Source of the DNA: Alteromonas sp. C1M14
GTDB taxonomy: Bacteria > Pseudomonadota > Gammaproteobacteria > Enterobacterales > Alteromonadaceae
DNA: 64,000 nucleotides
Assembly (NCBI RefSeq): GCF_018860965.1
Contig: NZ_JAHKQF010000008.1
Location: 124,001-188,000 of the forward strand
Direction: 5' to 3'
Shown piece after piece: positions 55,434 to 64,000 of this stretch. Each line of letters begins with the position of its first letter. Position 1 is the stretch's first letter. A program made the position numbers and the translations under genes. Below the pieces are notes generated by a model, which ran no database searches, had not been told where the DNA came from, and saw only the letters and a program-made list of their open reading frames with translations.

Positions 55434-56345
55434 ATGCCTAGCCCTACCTTGAACGAACAAAATCAGGCACATATCGATAGTTTCATTGAGATGTTGTGGC
55501 TGGAAAAAGGACTGAGTGACCACACCCAGCAAAGTTACCGGACCGATTTGGCTAAACTGGCCTTGTTTTGTCAGGGTGAGGGCGTCAACGATATTAGCGT
55601 ATTGACCACAGAAACCCTGCAAGGTTATGTTCACTATCGGCATCAGCAAGGGTTGTCGGCCCGCAGTACGCAACGGGCTATGTCAGCCATGCGCAGTTTT
55701 TTTACGTTTATGATAGCGCAGCATGCTCGTACCGATAACCCGGTTACCCAATTGGCAAAACCAAGGATGCCCAAGACATTACCGTCGTCATTAAGTGAAC
55801 GGCAGGTGGATGACTTACTCGAAGCCCCAGACGTGGCCGTTCCGGTGGAATGCCGAGACAGGTGTATGCTGGAAGTGCTGTATGCGACGGGTTTACGAGT
55901 CAGTGAATTAACTGGGCTACGGATGGATCAGGTGAGCTTACAGCAGGGCGTTGTACGGGTAACGGGTAAAGGGAATAAAGAACGCTTAGTTCCCCTTGGT
56001 GAGGACGCCATGGAGTGGATCTTAACCTACACCAAAGAAGCCCGCCCAATGTTAATTAAACACAATACCGATGTGCTGTTTGTGAGTTTACGGGGGGTGC
56101 AAATGACGAGACAGACCTTCTGGCACCGCATAAAATGTTATGCAAAACGCGCTGGGATTGTCCAACCTCTATCGCCTCATACCCTGCGTCACGCCTTTGC
56201 CACTCACCTATTAAACCATGGTGCGGATTTGCGGGTTGTACAAATGTTGTTGGGTCACAGTGATTTATCGACCACGCAAATTTACACTCATGTGGCAACT
56301 GAGCGTTTACAGAACCTGATCCATACCCACCACCCACGGGGATAG
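55434..56345 (+). CDS. xerD: Tyrosine recombinase XerD
   Basis: The 303-aa site-specific recombinase resolves chromosome dimers at dif with XerC and FtsK. The N-terminal SAM-like domain (about 10-95) includes LSDHTQQSYRTDLAKLALFC. The catalytic domain carries Arg in YATGLRVSELTGL, Lys in GKGNKERLVPLG, His-x-x-Arg in SPHTLRHAFATHLLNHGA, His in LLGHSDLSTTQIYTH with the nucleophile Tyr in the last. It starts 3 bp after djlA. dsbC and recJ follow as in E. coli (xerD-dsbC-recJ), which supports XerD over XerC. Confidence 0.95.
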   Translation: MPSPTLNEQNQAHIDSFIEMLWLEKGLSDHTQQSYRTDLAKLALFCQGEGVNDISVLTTETLQGYVHYRHQQGLSARSTQRAMSAMRSFFTFMIAQHARTDNPVTQLAKPRMPKTLPSSLSERQVDDLLEAPDVAVPVECRDRCMLEVLYATGLRVSELTGLRMDQVSLQQGVVRVTGKGNKERLVPLGEDAMEWILTYTKEARPMLIKHNTDVLFVSLRGVQMTRQTFWHRIKCYAKRAGIVQPLSPHTLRHAFATHLLNHGADLRVVQMLLGHSDLSTTQIYTHVATERLQNLIHTHHPRG

Positions 56346-56506
56346 ACTACATTGTCGATAAAATGTGCGAAAGGTGATACCAGATACCTTTGTGTTGTGT
56401 GGCTTTATGGTAGTATCGATAAAATGAACATTTTTGACGTTTCACCCGGTCATGTATGACCGAAGTTGAAGTCATCATTAACAACCGGGTCATCATAGGA
56501 GTCTTT

Positions 56507-57277
56507 GTGAAGAAAATTCGTCAAGCGGTGGTTTTAGCAATGGGAGTGGTTATGTCTGTTAGCTGCTCAGCAGAATCCGTAGAATCACAAACGGAGCAAT
56601 CGCCAAAGGTCGATGCCAGTGTAGACAATAGCGCATTAATTACCAGCAAGGTGAAAGAGTTAGTGGGGGTAGGTCCTGATTCTATTGCCAACTCTCCGGT
56701 TAATGGCTTACTGGAAGTGGTGGCGGCAAATCAGGTTTTCTACCTTACCGATAATGCCGATTACATGTTTTTTGGTCACATTTATGATGTTAATGCGGGC
56801 ATGAAAGATATTACTGAGGCATCGCTAGGACAAGTGCGTCTTGATGCTATCGCTCCATTTGAAAAAGACGCCATTGAGTTTAAAGCCGAAGATGAAAAAC
56901 ACGTGATCACCGTGTTTACTGACTATTCCTGTGGTTATTGTAAAAAGCTACATAGCGAAGTGGATGAATTAAACGATGCGGGTATTACCGTACGGTATTT
57001 GGCATGGCCGCGGGCAGGCTTAGGTACTGACAACTATCGTAACATGGTGTCTATTTGGTGCTCAGATGATCCCAAAGAAGCCCTATCCCGTGCTAAAGCC
57101 GTGTCAAACCCAACATTTAGTGGTGAAACCTGTGAAAACACGGTTGCGGAACAGTTTAACGCGGGCCGAAAATTAGGCGTACGCGGTACCCCAGCCATTA
57201 TCTTCGATAACGGTAAATTGGTACCCGGCTATAAACCTGCTGAGGTTCTGATCGACGAAATTTTCGCCGCTGAATAA
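56507..57277 (+). CDS. dsbC: Thiol:disulfide isomerase DsbC
   Basis: The 256-aa periplasmic protein reshuffles wrong disulfides and is kept reduced by DsbD. I choose GTG 56507, preceded by AGGAG at five bases; it gives a clean signal peptide (KKIRQAVVLAMGVVMSVSCSA). An upstream ATG in frame at 56456 would put a charged stretch before it. The N-terminal dimerisation domain (about 45-110) is followed by a thioredoxin fold with the active site SCGYCKKLH (Cys142, Cys145) and cis-Pro in GVRGTPAIIF. The gene lies between xerD and recJ. Confidence 0.95.
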   Translation: MKKIRQAVVLAMGVVMSVSCSAESVESQTEQSPKVDASVDNSALITSKVKELVGVGPDSIANSPVNGLLEVVAANQVFYLTDNADYMFFGHIYDVNAGMKDITEASLGQVRLDAIAPFEKDAIEFKAEDEKHVITVFTDYSCGYCKKLHSEVDELNDAGITVRYLAWPRAGLGTDNYRNMVSIWCSDDPKEALSRAKAVSNPTFSGETCENTVAEQFNAGRKLGVRGTPAIIFDNGKLVPGYKPAEVLIDEIFAAE

Positions 57278-57282
57278 AGCGT

Positions 57283-59016
57283 ATGTCCCTTCCCATTGTT
57301 AGGCGCTCTGTTCATTCACAAGCGCCTCTAAGTCAGTCTTTGCATCCTGTGCTTGACCGCATTTATCGTGGTCGAGCTATCGCATCCCTTAGTGAACTAG
57401 ATAATGCGGCAGGCCAGTTGGCCCATTTCCAAGATCTTAAAGGGATTGATGAAGCGGCATTATGCTTGGTCAATGCCATCAAAACAGATAAGCGCGTCAC
57501 CATTATTGGTGATTTTGATGCCGATGGTGCCACTTCCACTGCCGTGTGTATGTTAGCGCTCACTCAAATGGGGCTTTCCCGGGTGTCTTACCTAGTACCC
57601 AATCGCTTTGACTTTGGTTATGGCTTAAGCAAAGAGATTGTGGATGTGGCTTATGAACAAGGCACAGACCTTCTGCTTACTGTCGATAATGGCATTGCCT
57701 GTGTGCCTGGCGTTACCCACGCCAAGACATTGGGCCTTGAGGTCATCGTTACCGACCATCACTTGCCCGCAGAAACCCTACCGCCGGCCGATGCCATTGT
57801 TAACCCCAATCAACCAGGTTGTTCGTTTACATCTAAAAACCTTGCTGGGGTGGGGGTGGCTTTTTATCTTATGCTGGCGCTGCGATCGGCGTTAAATAAA
57901 GTAGGCTGGTTTAATGCACAAAATCCCGCCCCTAATTTAGCCTCGCTATTAGATATCGTGGCGGTGGGTACGGTGGCCGACGTGGTGCAGTTAGATAAAA
58001 ACAACCGAGTGCTCGTGCATCAGGGGTTACAACGTATTCGCAGTGGTCGCTGTCGGCCCGGCATCAAAGCCTTATTTGAAATTGCGAATAGAAATAAACC
58101 CCTTAGCTATTTAAATGCCGTCGACCTAGGGTTTGTTATTGGGCCACGACTAAACGCGGCGGGGCGCTTAGATGATATGGCCCTTGGCATTGAATGTCTG
58201 CTTTGTGACGATCCCTTACAAGCTCGGCATATGGCCGCTGAACTGGATCGACTAAACTTGCAGCGCCGGGCTATAGAAACAGAAATGAAAGAAGAAGCTG
58301 AGTCGGTCTTGGCTTCGTTAACCATGGCCGATTCTTTACCGCCAGCACTGATTTTGTATCAAGCCCATTTTCATCAAGGGGTCATTGGTATCGTTGCTGG
58401 CCGCCTAAAAGAGCAACATCACCGTCCCGTTATTGTTTTTGCTAAACAGGATGAGAATACCTTGAAAGGTTCTGCCCGTTCTATTCCGGGCCTGCATATT
58501 CGAGATTTGCTAGATGAAGTCAATACCGGGTGGCCAGGTGTTATTAGCAAATTTGGCGGACACGCCATGGCGGCAGGACTGAGTTTACCCATTGCTGCAC
58601 TGCCTGAGTTTGAAAAAGCCCTCCATCATGTCACCGCCCGTCATATGGCAGCGTTAGACTGTGAAAGAAAAATTCTATCTGATGGCGAGTTAGACGGTGC
58701 AGACATTCAACTTCCACTTGCCCACGAAATCCGTCAGGCAGGGCCTTTTGGTCAGGGGTTTGAATTACCGTTATTTGATGGTGAATTTGACGTTGTCGAT
58801 CAGCGGATGGTGGGAGAAAATAAAAATCACCTTAAGTTGGTACTAAGAAAAGCCGACGGTGAAGAAGTGGATGGTATTGCCTTTTCAGTGGATACAGATG
58901 TTTGGCCCAGCACAGAGATTAAACGGGCTCAAGTTGCTTACAGACTGGACATCAATACCTTCCGCGGGCGAGAATCAGTGCAACTGTTGATCGAAGAGAT
59001 AGCCCCCGTTGAGTGA
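57283..59016 (+). CDS. recJ: Single-stranded-DNA-specific exonuclease RecJ
   Basis: The 577-aa 5'-3' exonuclease acts in RecFOR recombination and mismatch repair. DHH-family motifs are ITIIGDFDADGATSTAV-like residues (Asp77, Asp79, Asp81), LTVDNGIAC (Asp135) and VIVTDHHLPAE (Asp158-His159-His160). The DHHA1 domain contains KGSARSIPGLHIRDLL and FGGHAMAAGLSL. Length matches E. coli (577). It begins 6 bp after dsbC. A 90-aa gene starts inside its 3' end by 8 bp and recO follows. Confidence 0.96.
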   Translation: MSLPIVRRSVHSQAPLSQSLHPVLDRIYRGRAIASLSELDNAAGQLAHFQDLKGIDEAALCLVNAIKTDKRVTIIGDFDADGATSTAVCMLALTQMGLSRVSYLVPNRFDFGYGLSKEIVDVAYEQGTDLLLTVDNGIACVPGVTHAKTLGLEVIVTDHHLPAETLPPADAIVNPNQPGCSFTSKNLAGVGVAFYLMLALRSALNKVGWFNAQNPAPNLASLLDIVAVGTVADVVQLDKNNRVLVHQGLQRIRSGRCRPGIKALFEIANRNKPLSYLNAVDLGFVIGPRLNAAGRLDDMALGIECLLCDDPLQARHMAAELDRLNLQRRAIETEMKEEAESVLASLTMADSLPPALILYQAHFHQGVIGIVAGRLKEQHHRPVIVFAKQDENTLKGSARSIPGLHIRDLLDEVNTGWPGVISKFGGHAMAAGLSLPIAALPEFEKALHHVTARHMAALDCERKILSDGELDGADIQLPLAHEIRQAGPFGQGFELPLFDGEFDVVDQRMVGENKNHLKLVLRKADGEEVDGIAFSVDTDVWPSTEIKRAQVAYRLDINTFRGRESVQLLIEEIAPVE

Positions 59017-59281
59017 TAGTAAAGCCCTGATCAAAAAACATCCTGAACTCACTCACAGCGAGAACTGCCGAGTGGTGTCCCATGTTCAGCGCCAGGATGG
59101 TGATTGGATAAGACATACCATCATGCTAGAAGACCTTGATGTACCTTTTGTTTTTAAAAGAAAAAAACCATATAGAACATTGCGTGGCGGGCGGGTAAAT
59201 ATGACCTACTATCGCCAAAGTGAGGTGGTGGCCGGTATGGAATTTGAGTTTATGAAAGTGGTTCGGATAAAGCGTAGTTAA
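59009..59281 (+). CDS. Unknown 90-aa protein overlapping the recJ 3' end
   Basis: I do not recognise this protein. The likely start is TTG 59009, giving LSDSKALIKKHPELTHSE; it overlaps recJ by 8 bp. It is basic and soluble, with a pattern (VVSHVQRQDGDWIRHTIMLE, then VPFVFKRKKPYRTLRGGRVN) suggesting beta strands and nucleic-acid or phosphate contact, but that is a guess. It ends 8 bp before recO, so it sits inside the recJ-recO transcription unit. Codon use looks like its neighbours. Good conservation in relatives would support it as real. Confidence 0.7.
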   Translation: MSDSKALIKKHPELTHSENCRVVSHVQRQDGDWIRHTIMLEDLDVPFVFKRKKPYRTLRGGRVNMTYYRQSEVVAGMEFEFMKVVRIKRS

Positions 59282-59289
59282 ACCCTCAT

Positions 59290-59982
59290 ATGCAAAATAA
59301 TGAATGGCTAGATACCTATGTCTTGCACCGACGCCCCTACCGGGAAACGTCTTATATTGTTGATTTTTTTTCGTTACAAAGTGGACGTGTCAGTGCCGTC
59401 GCCAAAGGAGTACGTAATGGAAAAAATGACAAAAAAAGCGTACTTCAGCCCTTTCGACTATTACGCATCCAACTATCTGGCCGCAGTGAATTAAAAAATT
59501 TACGTCTTGCCGAATGCGTGGGCCCCATGTCGATGCTAGCAGGCCAAGCCTTGTTTTGTGCCATGTATCTCAATGAGCTGATCAATCGTCTTCTTCCCAC
59601 CGGCGTGGTCAGCGAACCGGTGTACCGACAATATCAGCATGCGCTAACACAACTTAACCTTGCTCAATCTATCGAGCAAACCTTACGTGAATTTGAATTT
59701 GCCTTGCTTGACGAAATGGGGTTGCTTGCCGATTGGTTTACCGATGGCATCACCGGTGATCCTATTGTGGCGGACAAGTGGTACTTGTATTCTCCTGAAC
59801 AAGGGTTTGTTCGGTGCCGGCAACCGAATCACAAATCCCGTATTTCGGGGGCGGCATTGATGCTGCTTGGTAATGGACAATGGACCGATTTATCCCTAGG
59901 GGCTGCAAAGCGTATAAACCGCCTTGCGTTAAATCACCTTTTAGGTGGAAAACCGTTAAAGAGCCGAGAACTTTTTCGCTAA
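59290..59982 (+). CDS. recO: DNA repair protein RecO
   Basis: The 230-aa protein helps load RecA onto SSB-coated single strands with RecR. The N-terminal OB fold (about 1-80) includes TYVLHRRPYRETSYIVDFFS and VSAVAKGVR; the C-terminal helical domain includes ALFCAMYLNELINRLLP and LREFEFALLDEMGL. Zinc cysteines seen in some RecO proteins are absent, as in E. coli. It lies between recJ and pdxJ; recJ and recO both serve the RecFOR pathway. Confidence 0.94.
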   Translation: MQNNEWLDTYVLHRRPYRETSYIVDFFSLQSGRVSAVAKGVRNGKNDKKSVLQPFRLLRIQLSGRSELKNLRLAECVGPMSMLAGQALFCAMYLNELINRLLPTGVVSEPVYRQYQHALTQLNLAQSIEQTLREFEFALLDEMGLLADWFTDGITGDPIVADKWYLYSPEQGFVRCRQPNHKSRISGAALMLLGNGQWTDLSLGAAKRINRLALNHLLGGKPLKSRELFR

Positions 59983-59986
59983 TAAA

Positions 59987-60000
59987 GCCATTATAATGGC
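59987..60000. promoter_or_regulatory. Palindrome with TATAAT upstream of pdxJ
   Basis: GCCATTATAATGGC is a perfect 14-bp palindrome containing TATAAT (59992-59997), 73 bp before pdxJ. No -35 matches 16-18 bp upstream, so it may be a small hairpin or an activated promoter. Confidence 0.35.
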
Positions 60001-60072
60001 ACGAATTGCAGCGGCAACCCATGGCGCTTTTTGCTACAATTTCCTAATTTTATCTTAAGGGCAGATGTACCT

Positions 60073-60816
60073 ATGAATGAGATCCTTCTTGGCGTAAATA
60101 TTGACCATATTGCCACCCTTCGTAATGCTAGAGGCACGCGCTACCCTGATCCAGTACATGCTGCGGATATTGCCGAGCGAGCCGGGGCAGATGGTATCAC
60201 GGTGCATTTACGAGAAGATCGCCGTCATATCAAAGACCGAGACGTAAAGCTATTGGCTCAGACTATCAACACCCGTCTTAATTTAGAGATGGCCGTGACC
60301 GATGAAATGATTGAGATTGCGTTGGCTACTCAACCGGCTTTTTGTTGTTTAGTGCCTGAAAAACGACAAGAATTAACCACAGAAGGTGGCCTCGATGTGG
60401 CTGGGAATCTTGATACCATCAAACAAGCTTGCGATAAACTTGGACAAGCTGGCATTGCGGTGTCTTTGTTTATTGATAGTGATGAAAAGCAGATAGATGG
60501 GGCCATAGAGTGTGGCGCACCCTATATCGAAATTCATACCGGCCAATACGCAGAGGCAAAAAATGAACAACAGGCAGCACAAGAGTTAGCGCGTCTAACC
60601 CAAGGCATTCAATATGCCAGTAAACGGGGCTTAAAAGTTAACGCCGGTCATGGACTGCATTATCACAACGTGAAGCCCATTGCGGCCATTGCCGAAATTA
60701 TCGAGCTGAATATCGGTCATGCCATTATTGCCCGAGCTGCCTTTGATGGACTAGAAACGGCGGTACGAGACATGCGGCTGCTTATGCAAGAGGCACGTTT
60801 GGGGAATGCGGTTTAG
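60073..60816 (+). CDS. pdxJ: Pyridoxine 5'-phosphate synthase PdxJ
   Basis: The 247-aa TIM-barrel enzyme condenses 1-deoxyxylulose 5-phosphate with the PdxA product to pyridoxine 5'-phosphate. I start at ATG 60073 ([20 protein letters not shown]), the conserved N-terminus; the frame opens 14 codons earlier. [40 protein letters not shown] and [12 protein letters not shown] are family motifs. acpS follows 3 bp later, as in E. coli (recO-pdxJ-acpS). Confidence 0.97.
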   Translation: MNEILLGVNIDHIATLRNARGTRYPDPVHAADIAERAGADGITVHLREDRRHIKDRDVKLLAQTINTRLNLEMAVTDEMIEIALATQPAFCCLVPEKRQELTTEGGLDVAGNLDTIKQACDKLGQAGIAVSLFIDSDEKQIDGAIECGAPYIEIHTGQYAEAKNEQQAAQELARLTQGIQYASKRGLKVNAGHGLHYHNVKPIAAIAEIIELNIGHAIIARAAFDGLETAVRDMRLLMQEARLGNAV

Positions 60817-60819
60817 CTA

Positions 60820-61206
60820 ATGGCCATAGTAGGAATAGGCACAGACATTGTTGAAATAGCGCGCCTTGAAAAGGCCCTCTCCCGCAGTCAGCGTTTGGCC
60901 GAAAAAATACTGACCGAGGCAGAGCTTGTTTTGTATCAAAACAGTGCAGAACCAGTGCGTTATTTGGCTAAACGTTTTGCTGTCAAAGAGGCGGCGGTAA
61001 AAGCGTTGGGCACCGGTATTGGCCGTGGTATTGGCTGGCAGCATATCGAGGTTAGCAATGATGATTTTGGGGCGCCAAAATTGGCGTTCTTTAACGAATT
61101 TGCCAACCGCTGTGATGAAAAGGGGGTGGCTAATAGCCATGTCTCCATCTCCGATGAACAACATTATGCGGTGGCGACAGTGATCCTCGAATCAGGACAA
61201 CGTTAA
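60820..61206 (+). CDS. acpS: Holo-[acyl-carrier-protein] synthase AcpS
   Basis: The 128-aa enzyme transfers 4'-phosphopantetheine from CoA to the acyl carrier protein. The two metal-binding motifs are VGIGTDIVEIARLEK (Asp9) and AKRFAVKEAAVKALGTGIG (Glu57), with SHVSISDE in the C-terminal strand. Length is normal (E. coli 126). It starts 3 bp after pdxJ and ends 3 bp before rlmD. Confidence 0.97.
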   Translation: MAIVGIGTDIVEIARLEKALSRSQRLAEKILTEAELVLYQNSAEPVRYLAKRFAVKEAAVKALGTGIGRGIGWQHIEVSNDDFGAPKLAFFNEFANRCDEKGVANSHVSISDEQHYAVATVILESGQR

Positions 61207-61209
61207 ATC

Positions 61210-62541
61210 ATGGTAAGTTTTTATAAACCATCAACGGGTAAAAAAGCGCAGACACCACGTCGTACTGTCACCGTGGATACATGGGATATGTTAGGGCAAG
61301 GTGTTTGTACCCAAGCGCAGCCGGTATTATTTGTAGAAGGCGCTTTGCCTGGGGAGACCGTTGAAGTAAATGTGCACAAGCAACAAAAGCGTGTTGCTTA
61401 TGGTTCAGTACATCGTGTTATTGAAAAAAGTGATGCGAGACGTTCGCCATTTTGTCCTGTGGCTAAGCAGTGCGGCGGCTGTCAACTTCAACATGTTGAA
61501 GCGCACCAAGCCTTGTCTTTACGGCAGCAAGCGCTAACAGATTACTGGCACAAGCAGTTGGGAATAGCGGCATTACCTTGGGCACCCCCTATTGTGGGAA
61601 ACGCGCAAGGGTATAGGCGCAAAGCGCGCTTTGCCATTGATGCTCGTAATAAGAATGGTTTGAAGCTGGGTTATCGCCAGATAAATGGTAAAGATGTCAT
61701 GGACATTGATGCCTGTCCCATTCTTGAGCCGGCATTATCATCATTGATTGTGCCGTTAAAAACACTGTTGTCGGCCCACGGTGATCAAAAGAATATTGGT
61801 CATGTCAGTGTAATGGCAGGTGATGAGGTCACTGCCATTACGTTACGAATGACCAAACCGGCTACTGCAGCATTCGAGCAAGCCCTTATTCAGTTTGCAA
61901 AAGACCACCAAAGTAATGTGCAACTTCAATTGAGTGGTGGCATTAAAATATTGCACGAGGCCGGCCCGCTAACTTGTGAAACCGAGCCTGGATTGGTCAT
62001 ACGACCCGGACCGGATGATTTTATTCAGGTTAACAAACAAGTGAATCAGCGTATGATTCAACAAGCGATGGCGTGGTTAAACCCCCAACCGGAAGAGAAA
62101 ATCGCAGATTGGTTTAGCGGACTAGGCAATTTCTCTTTATCTTTAGCCCAACGAGGGGCAGAGGTCTTTGCCGCTGAGGGCGTGGCACAAATGGTGCATC
62201 GCGCTAATGAGAATGCGCTATTGCAGAGCATTGACGGGATCCACTGGTCGCATCTTGATTTGAGTTGTGCCGATACAAGCGAAGATGCCTTACAGGAAGG
62301 GTTCCACAAGATTCTCCTGGATCCGTCACGAGACGGTGCTCAGGTGGTATGTGAAGCGTTAGCAAGACACAGAGTTGACACAATTTTGTATGTTTCTTGC
62401 AACCCCAGTACGCTCACTCGAGACGCCCGTTGCCTGCTGGCGTCAGGTTATAGCATTGAAAAGGTCGGTTTAGTGGAAATGTTTCCTCAAACTCGCCACC
62501 TTGAAGTCATGATGCTATTCACGGACAAAAACAACGCATAA
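61210..62541 (+). CDS. rlmD: 23S rRNA (uracil1939-C5)-methyltransferase RlmD
   Basis: The 443-aa enzyme methylates U1939 of 23S rRNA. A TRAM domain (about 18-72) is followed by four cysteines for a 4Fe-4S cluster: Cys82, Cys88, Cys91 (FCPVAKQCGGCQLQH) and Cys169 (DIDACPIL). The SAM-binding region has ADWFSGLGNFSLSLAQRGA, the catalytic loop has LLDPSRDGAQ, and the nucleophile is Cys397 in VSCNPSTLTRD. It is 3 bp after acpS and relA follows 15 bp later, as in E. coli rlmD-relA. Confidence 0.97.
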   Translation: MVSFYKPSTGKKAQTPRRTVTVDTWDMLGQGVCTQAQPVLFVEGALPGETVEVNVHKQQKRVAYGSVHRVIEKSDARRSPFCPVAKQCGGCQLQHVEAHQALSLRQQALTDYWHKQLGIAALPWAPPIVGNAQGYRRKARFAIDARNKNGLKLGYRQINGKDVMDIDACPILEPALSSLIVPLKTLLSAHGDQKNIGHVSVMAGDEVTAITLRMTKPATAAFEQALIQFAKDHQSNVQLQLSGGIKILHEAGPLTCETEPGLVIRPGPDDFIQVNKQVNQRMIQQAMAWLNPQPEEKIADWFSGLGNFSLSLAQRGAEVFAAEGVAQMVHRANENALLQSIDGIHWSHLDLSCADTSEDALQEGFHKILLDPSRDGAQVVCEALARHRVDTILYVSCNPSTLTRDARCLLASGYSIEKVGLVEMFPQTRHLEVMMLFTDKNNA

Positions 62542-62556
62542 GCGAGTTGATGTTTT

Positions 62557-64000
62557 ATGGTATCAACACGAAAAGTACATGAGGCACAAAGGCCTCCCTT
62601 TGATGTTTGGTTAGACAGCTTGTCTATCAGCGATACGTCGAAAGACAAACTAAAAGCCGTTTCACATATGCCCGAACGTTTGTTGGTCGGACAGGAAATG
62701 GTAGAAATCTTGCACCAACTCAATATGGATGATGCCACGCTGCAGGCAGCATTGGTGTATCCGTATTGTGAAAAACACGCCCTGGGTGAAACGGAAATTG
62801 TTGCTGAGTTTGGCCAGGAAATTAATGATTTAATAAATGGTGTCCGTCGCATGGATGCCATTAAAACCCTGCACAGTCGTCGCCTTGGTGACGCCGTGTT
62901 AGCCACGGCCGACGAACAGCATATTGATAGTATTAGACGCATGCTGTTGGCCATGGTGGAAGATGTGCGGGCGGTAGTCATAAAGATGGCTGAACGTATT
63001 TGTGAACTTCAACAGGTGAAAAAAGCCGATGAAGAAACCCGAGTGCTGGTGGCCCGTGAGTGCGCTACGATATACGCACCGTTAGCCAACCGTCTGGGCA
63101 TTGGGCAGTTAAAGTGGGAATTGGAGGATCTGGCTTTTCGCTATTTGCATCCAAAAACCTACAAACAAATTGCCAAGCAACTGGATGGAAAGCGTAAAGA
63201 GCGGGCTGAATACATCGATAATGTGGTGGAAGACCTACAGGGGTTGATGGACAACGAGCACATCAAAGCCGACGTGTATGGGCGTCCTAAACATATCTAC
63301 AGCATATGGAAAAAGATGCAGAAAAAGCATCTCACTTTCGAACAGCTTTTCGATATTCGTGCAGTGAGAATTATTGCTGAACGGTTACAAGACTGCTATG
63401 CCGCGTTAGGCACCGTGCATGCTAATTACAAACATATTCCCAAAGAGTTTGACGATTATATTGCTACCCCAAAACCCAACGGCTACCAATCGATTCACAC
63501 GGTGATTGTCGGGCCAAACGGTAAGCCGGTGGAAATTCAAATTCGCACACAACAAATGCATCAGGATGCTGAGCTAGGGGTGGCGGCACATTGGAAATAC
63601 AAAGAAGGATCAACGGGTAAAACTTCCGGTTATGATGAGCGTATTAACTGGTTGCGCCGTATCTTGCAGTGGCAAGAAGAAGTTGCCGAAAGTGGCGATT
63701 TAGTAGAAGAACTGCGTAGTCAGGTGTTCGATGACAGGGTGTATGTTTTTACCCCCAAAGGCGATGTTGTGGATTTACCACAAGGCTCTACGCCGCTGGA
63801 TTTTGCGTATTATATTCATAGTAACGTGGGTCATCGCTGTATTGGCGCGAAAGTTAACGGCCGTATTGTGCCATTTACTTACCAATTGCAAAGTGGCGAT
63901 CAAGTCGAAATCCATACCGGCAAAGAATTAAATCCTTCCCGAGACTGGATGCATCCAGGGCTAGGTTACGTGCATTCATCCCGAGCACGAGCCACGATTC
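62557..64000 (+). CDS. relA: GTP pyrophosphokinase RelA, 5' part (runs off the window)
   Basis: The first 481 codons of ppGpp synthase I are present, starting at ATG 62557 (VSTRKVHEAQRPPFDVW). The N-terminal pseudo-hydrolase domain lacks the HD metal dyad (ALVYPYCEKHALGE), as in RelA and unlike SpoT. The synthetase domain includes YGRPKHIYSIWKKMQKK, EQLFDIRAVRIIAERLQDCY, EFDDYIATPKPNGYQSIHTV and AELGVAAHWKYKEG. A TGS domain begins at about residue 390 (RVYVFTPKGDVVDLPQGSTP). The alarmone enzyme is activated by stalled ribosomes. The C-terminal regulatory part lies beyond the window. Confidence 0.96.
   Translation, partial: MVSTRKVHEAQRPPFDVWLDSLSISDTSKDKLKAVSHMPERLLVGQEMVEILHQLNMDDATLQAALVYPYCEKHALGETEIVAEFGQEINDLINGVRRMDAIKTLHSRRLGDAVLATADEQHIDSIRRMLLAMVEDVRAVVIKMAERICELQQVKKADEETRVLVARECATIYAPLANRLGIGQLKWELEDLAFRYLHPKTYKQIAKQLDGKRKERAEYIDNVVEDLQGLMDNEHIKADVYGRPKHIYSIWKKMQKKHLTFEQLFDIRAVRIIAERLQDCYAALGTVHANYKHIPKEFDDYIATPKPNGYQSIHTVIVGPNGKPVEIQIRTQQMHQDAELGVAAHWKYKEGSTGKTSGYDERINWLRRILQWQEEVAESGDLVEELRSQVFDDRVYVFTPKGDVVDLPQGSTPLDFAYYIHSNVGHRCIGAKVNGRIVPFTYQLQSGDQVEIHTGKELNPSRDWMHPGLGYVHSSRARATI

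Noticed and set aside
62487..62981. 164-aa minus-strand frame over the rlmD-relA junction
   Set aside because: Antisense to two clearly coding genes and without a start signal.
1..64000. tRNA genes, rRNA, CRISPR arrays, prophage or insertion sequences
   Set aside because: No cloverleaf-like stretch, repeat-spacer array, transposase or integrase other than XerD was found; XerD is the housekeeping recombinase in its usual context.

Overview
The window looks like a core-genome segment of a marine gammaproteobacterium of the order Alteromonadales, near Alteromonas, Aestuariibacter or Bowmanella. This is inferred from recognisable proteins and gene order: rpsU-yqeY-dnaG-rpoD, lptD-surA-pdxA-rsmA-apaG-apaH, xerD-dsbC-recJ, recO-pdxJ-acpS and rlmD-relA, plus a TonB2/TtpC-type energy-transducer cluster. 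I see no rRNA, tRNA, CRISPR array, prophage or insertion sequence. Coding density is high and base composition looks even.

Layout. 0-4.3 kb: a two-gene RND efflux pump ending in a strong terminator. 4.3-10.5 kb (minus strand): thiopurine methyltransferase, a sodium/solute symporter, a frameshifted NADPH-dependent FMN reductase, and a D-glutamate catabolic set (dgcA, dgcN and a LysR regulator, probably dgcR). 10.5-16.3 kb: an unknown SHOCT lipoprotein, then the macromolecular synthesis operon rpsU-yqeY-dnaG-rpoD. 16.5-20.4 kb: tsaD, plsY, folB-folK-uppP and hinT. 20.7-26 kb: an HDOD protein, a benE/XRE-cupin divergent pair with a perfect 30-bp operator-like palindrome, an acuI/HxlR divergent pair, and rdgC. 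26-36.3 kb: an orphan histidine kinase diverging from phoB-phoR-pstS, followed by DUF3450-ttpC-exbB-exbD-tonB-TPR. Both phoB and the DUF3450 gene have a Pho-box-like site exactly 10 bp upstream of a -10 element. 36.5-47.4 kb: a methyltransferase, a small membrane protein, a PQQ sugar dehydrogenase, acnB, a DUF192 lipoprotein, lysC, an AraC regulator, an EamA exporter and a chemotaxis receptor. 47.6-54.3 kb: the lptD-apaH operon. 54.6-64 kb: djlA, xerD, dsbC, recJ, a 90-aa unknown, recO, pdxJ, acpS, rlmD and the 5' part of relA, which runs off the right edge.

Three points stand out. (1) The FMN reductase frame is broken by a third copy of a 7-bp tandem repeat; removing one copy restores a normal 175-aa protein, so this is a slippage allele or an assembly error. 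(2) The TonB-type operon carries three exact CTGTCAT heptamers in its promoter region and sits beside phoB-phoR-pstS, which suggests phosphate-starvation control of outer-membrane energisation. (3) A compact D-glutamate utilisation module (acetyltransferase, racemase, regulator) lies beside a symporter of unknown substrate. Functions are assigned from sequence reading alone; no database search was run.
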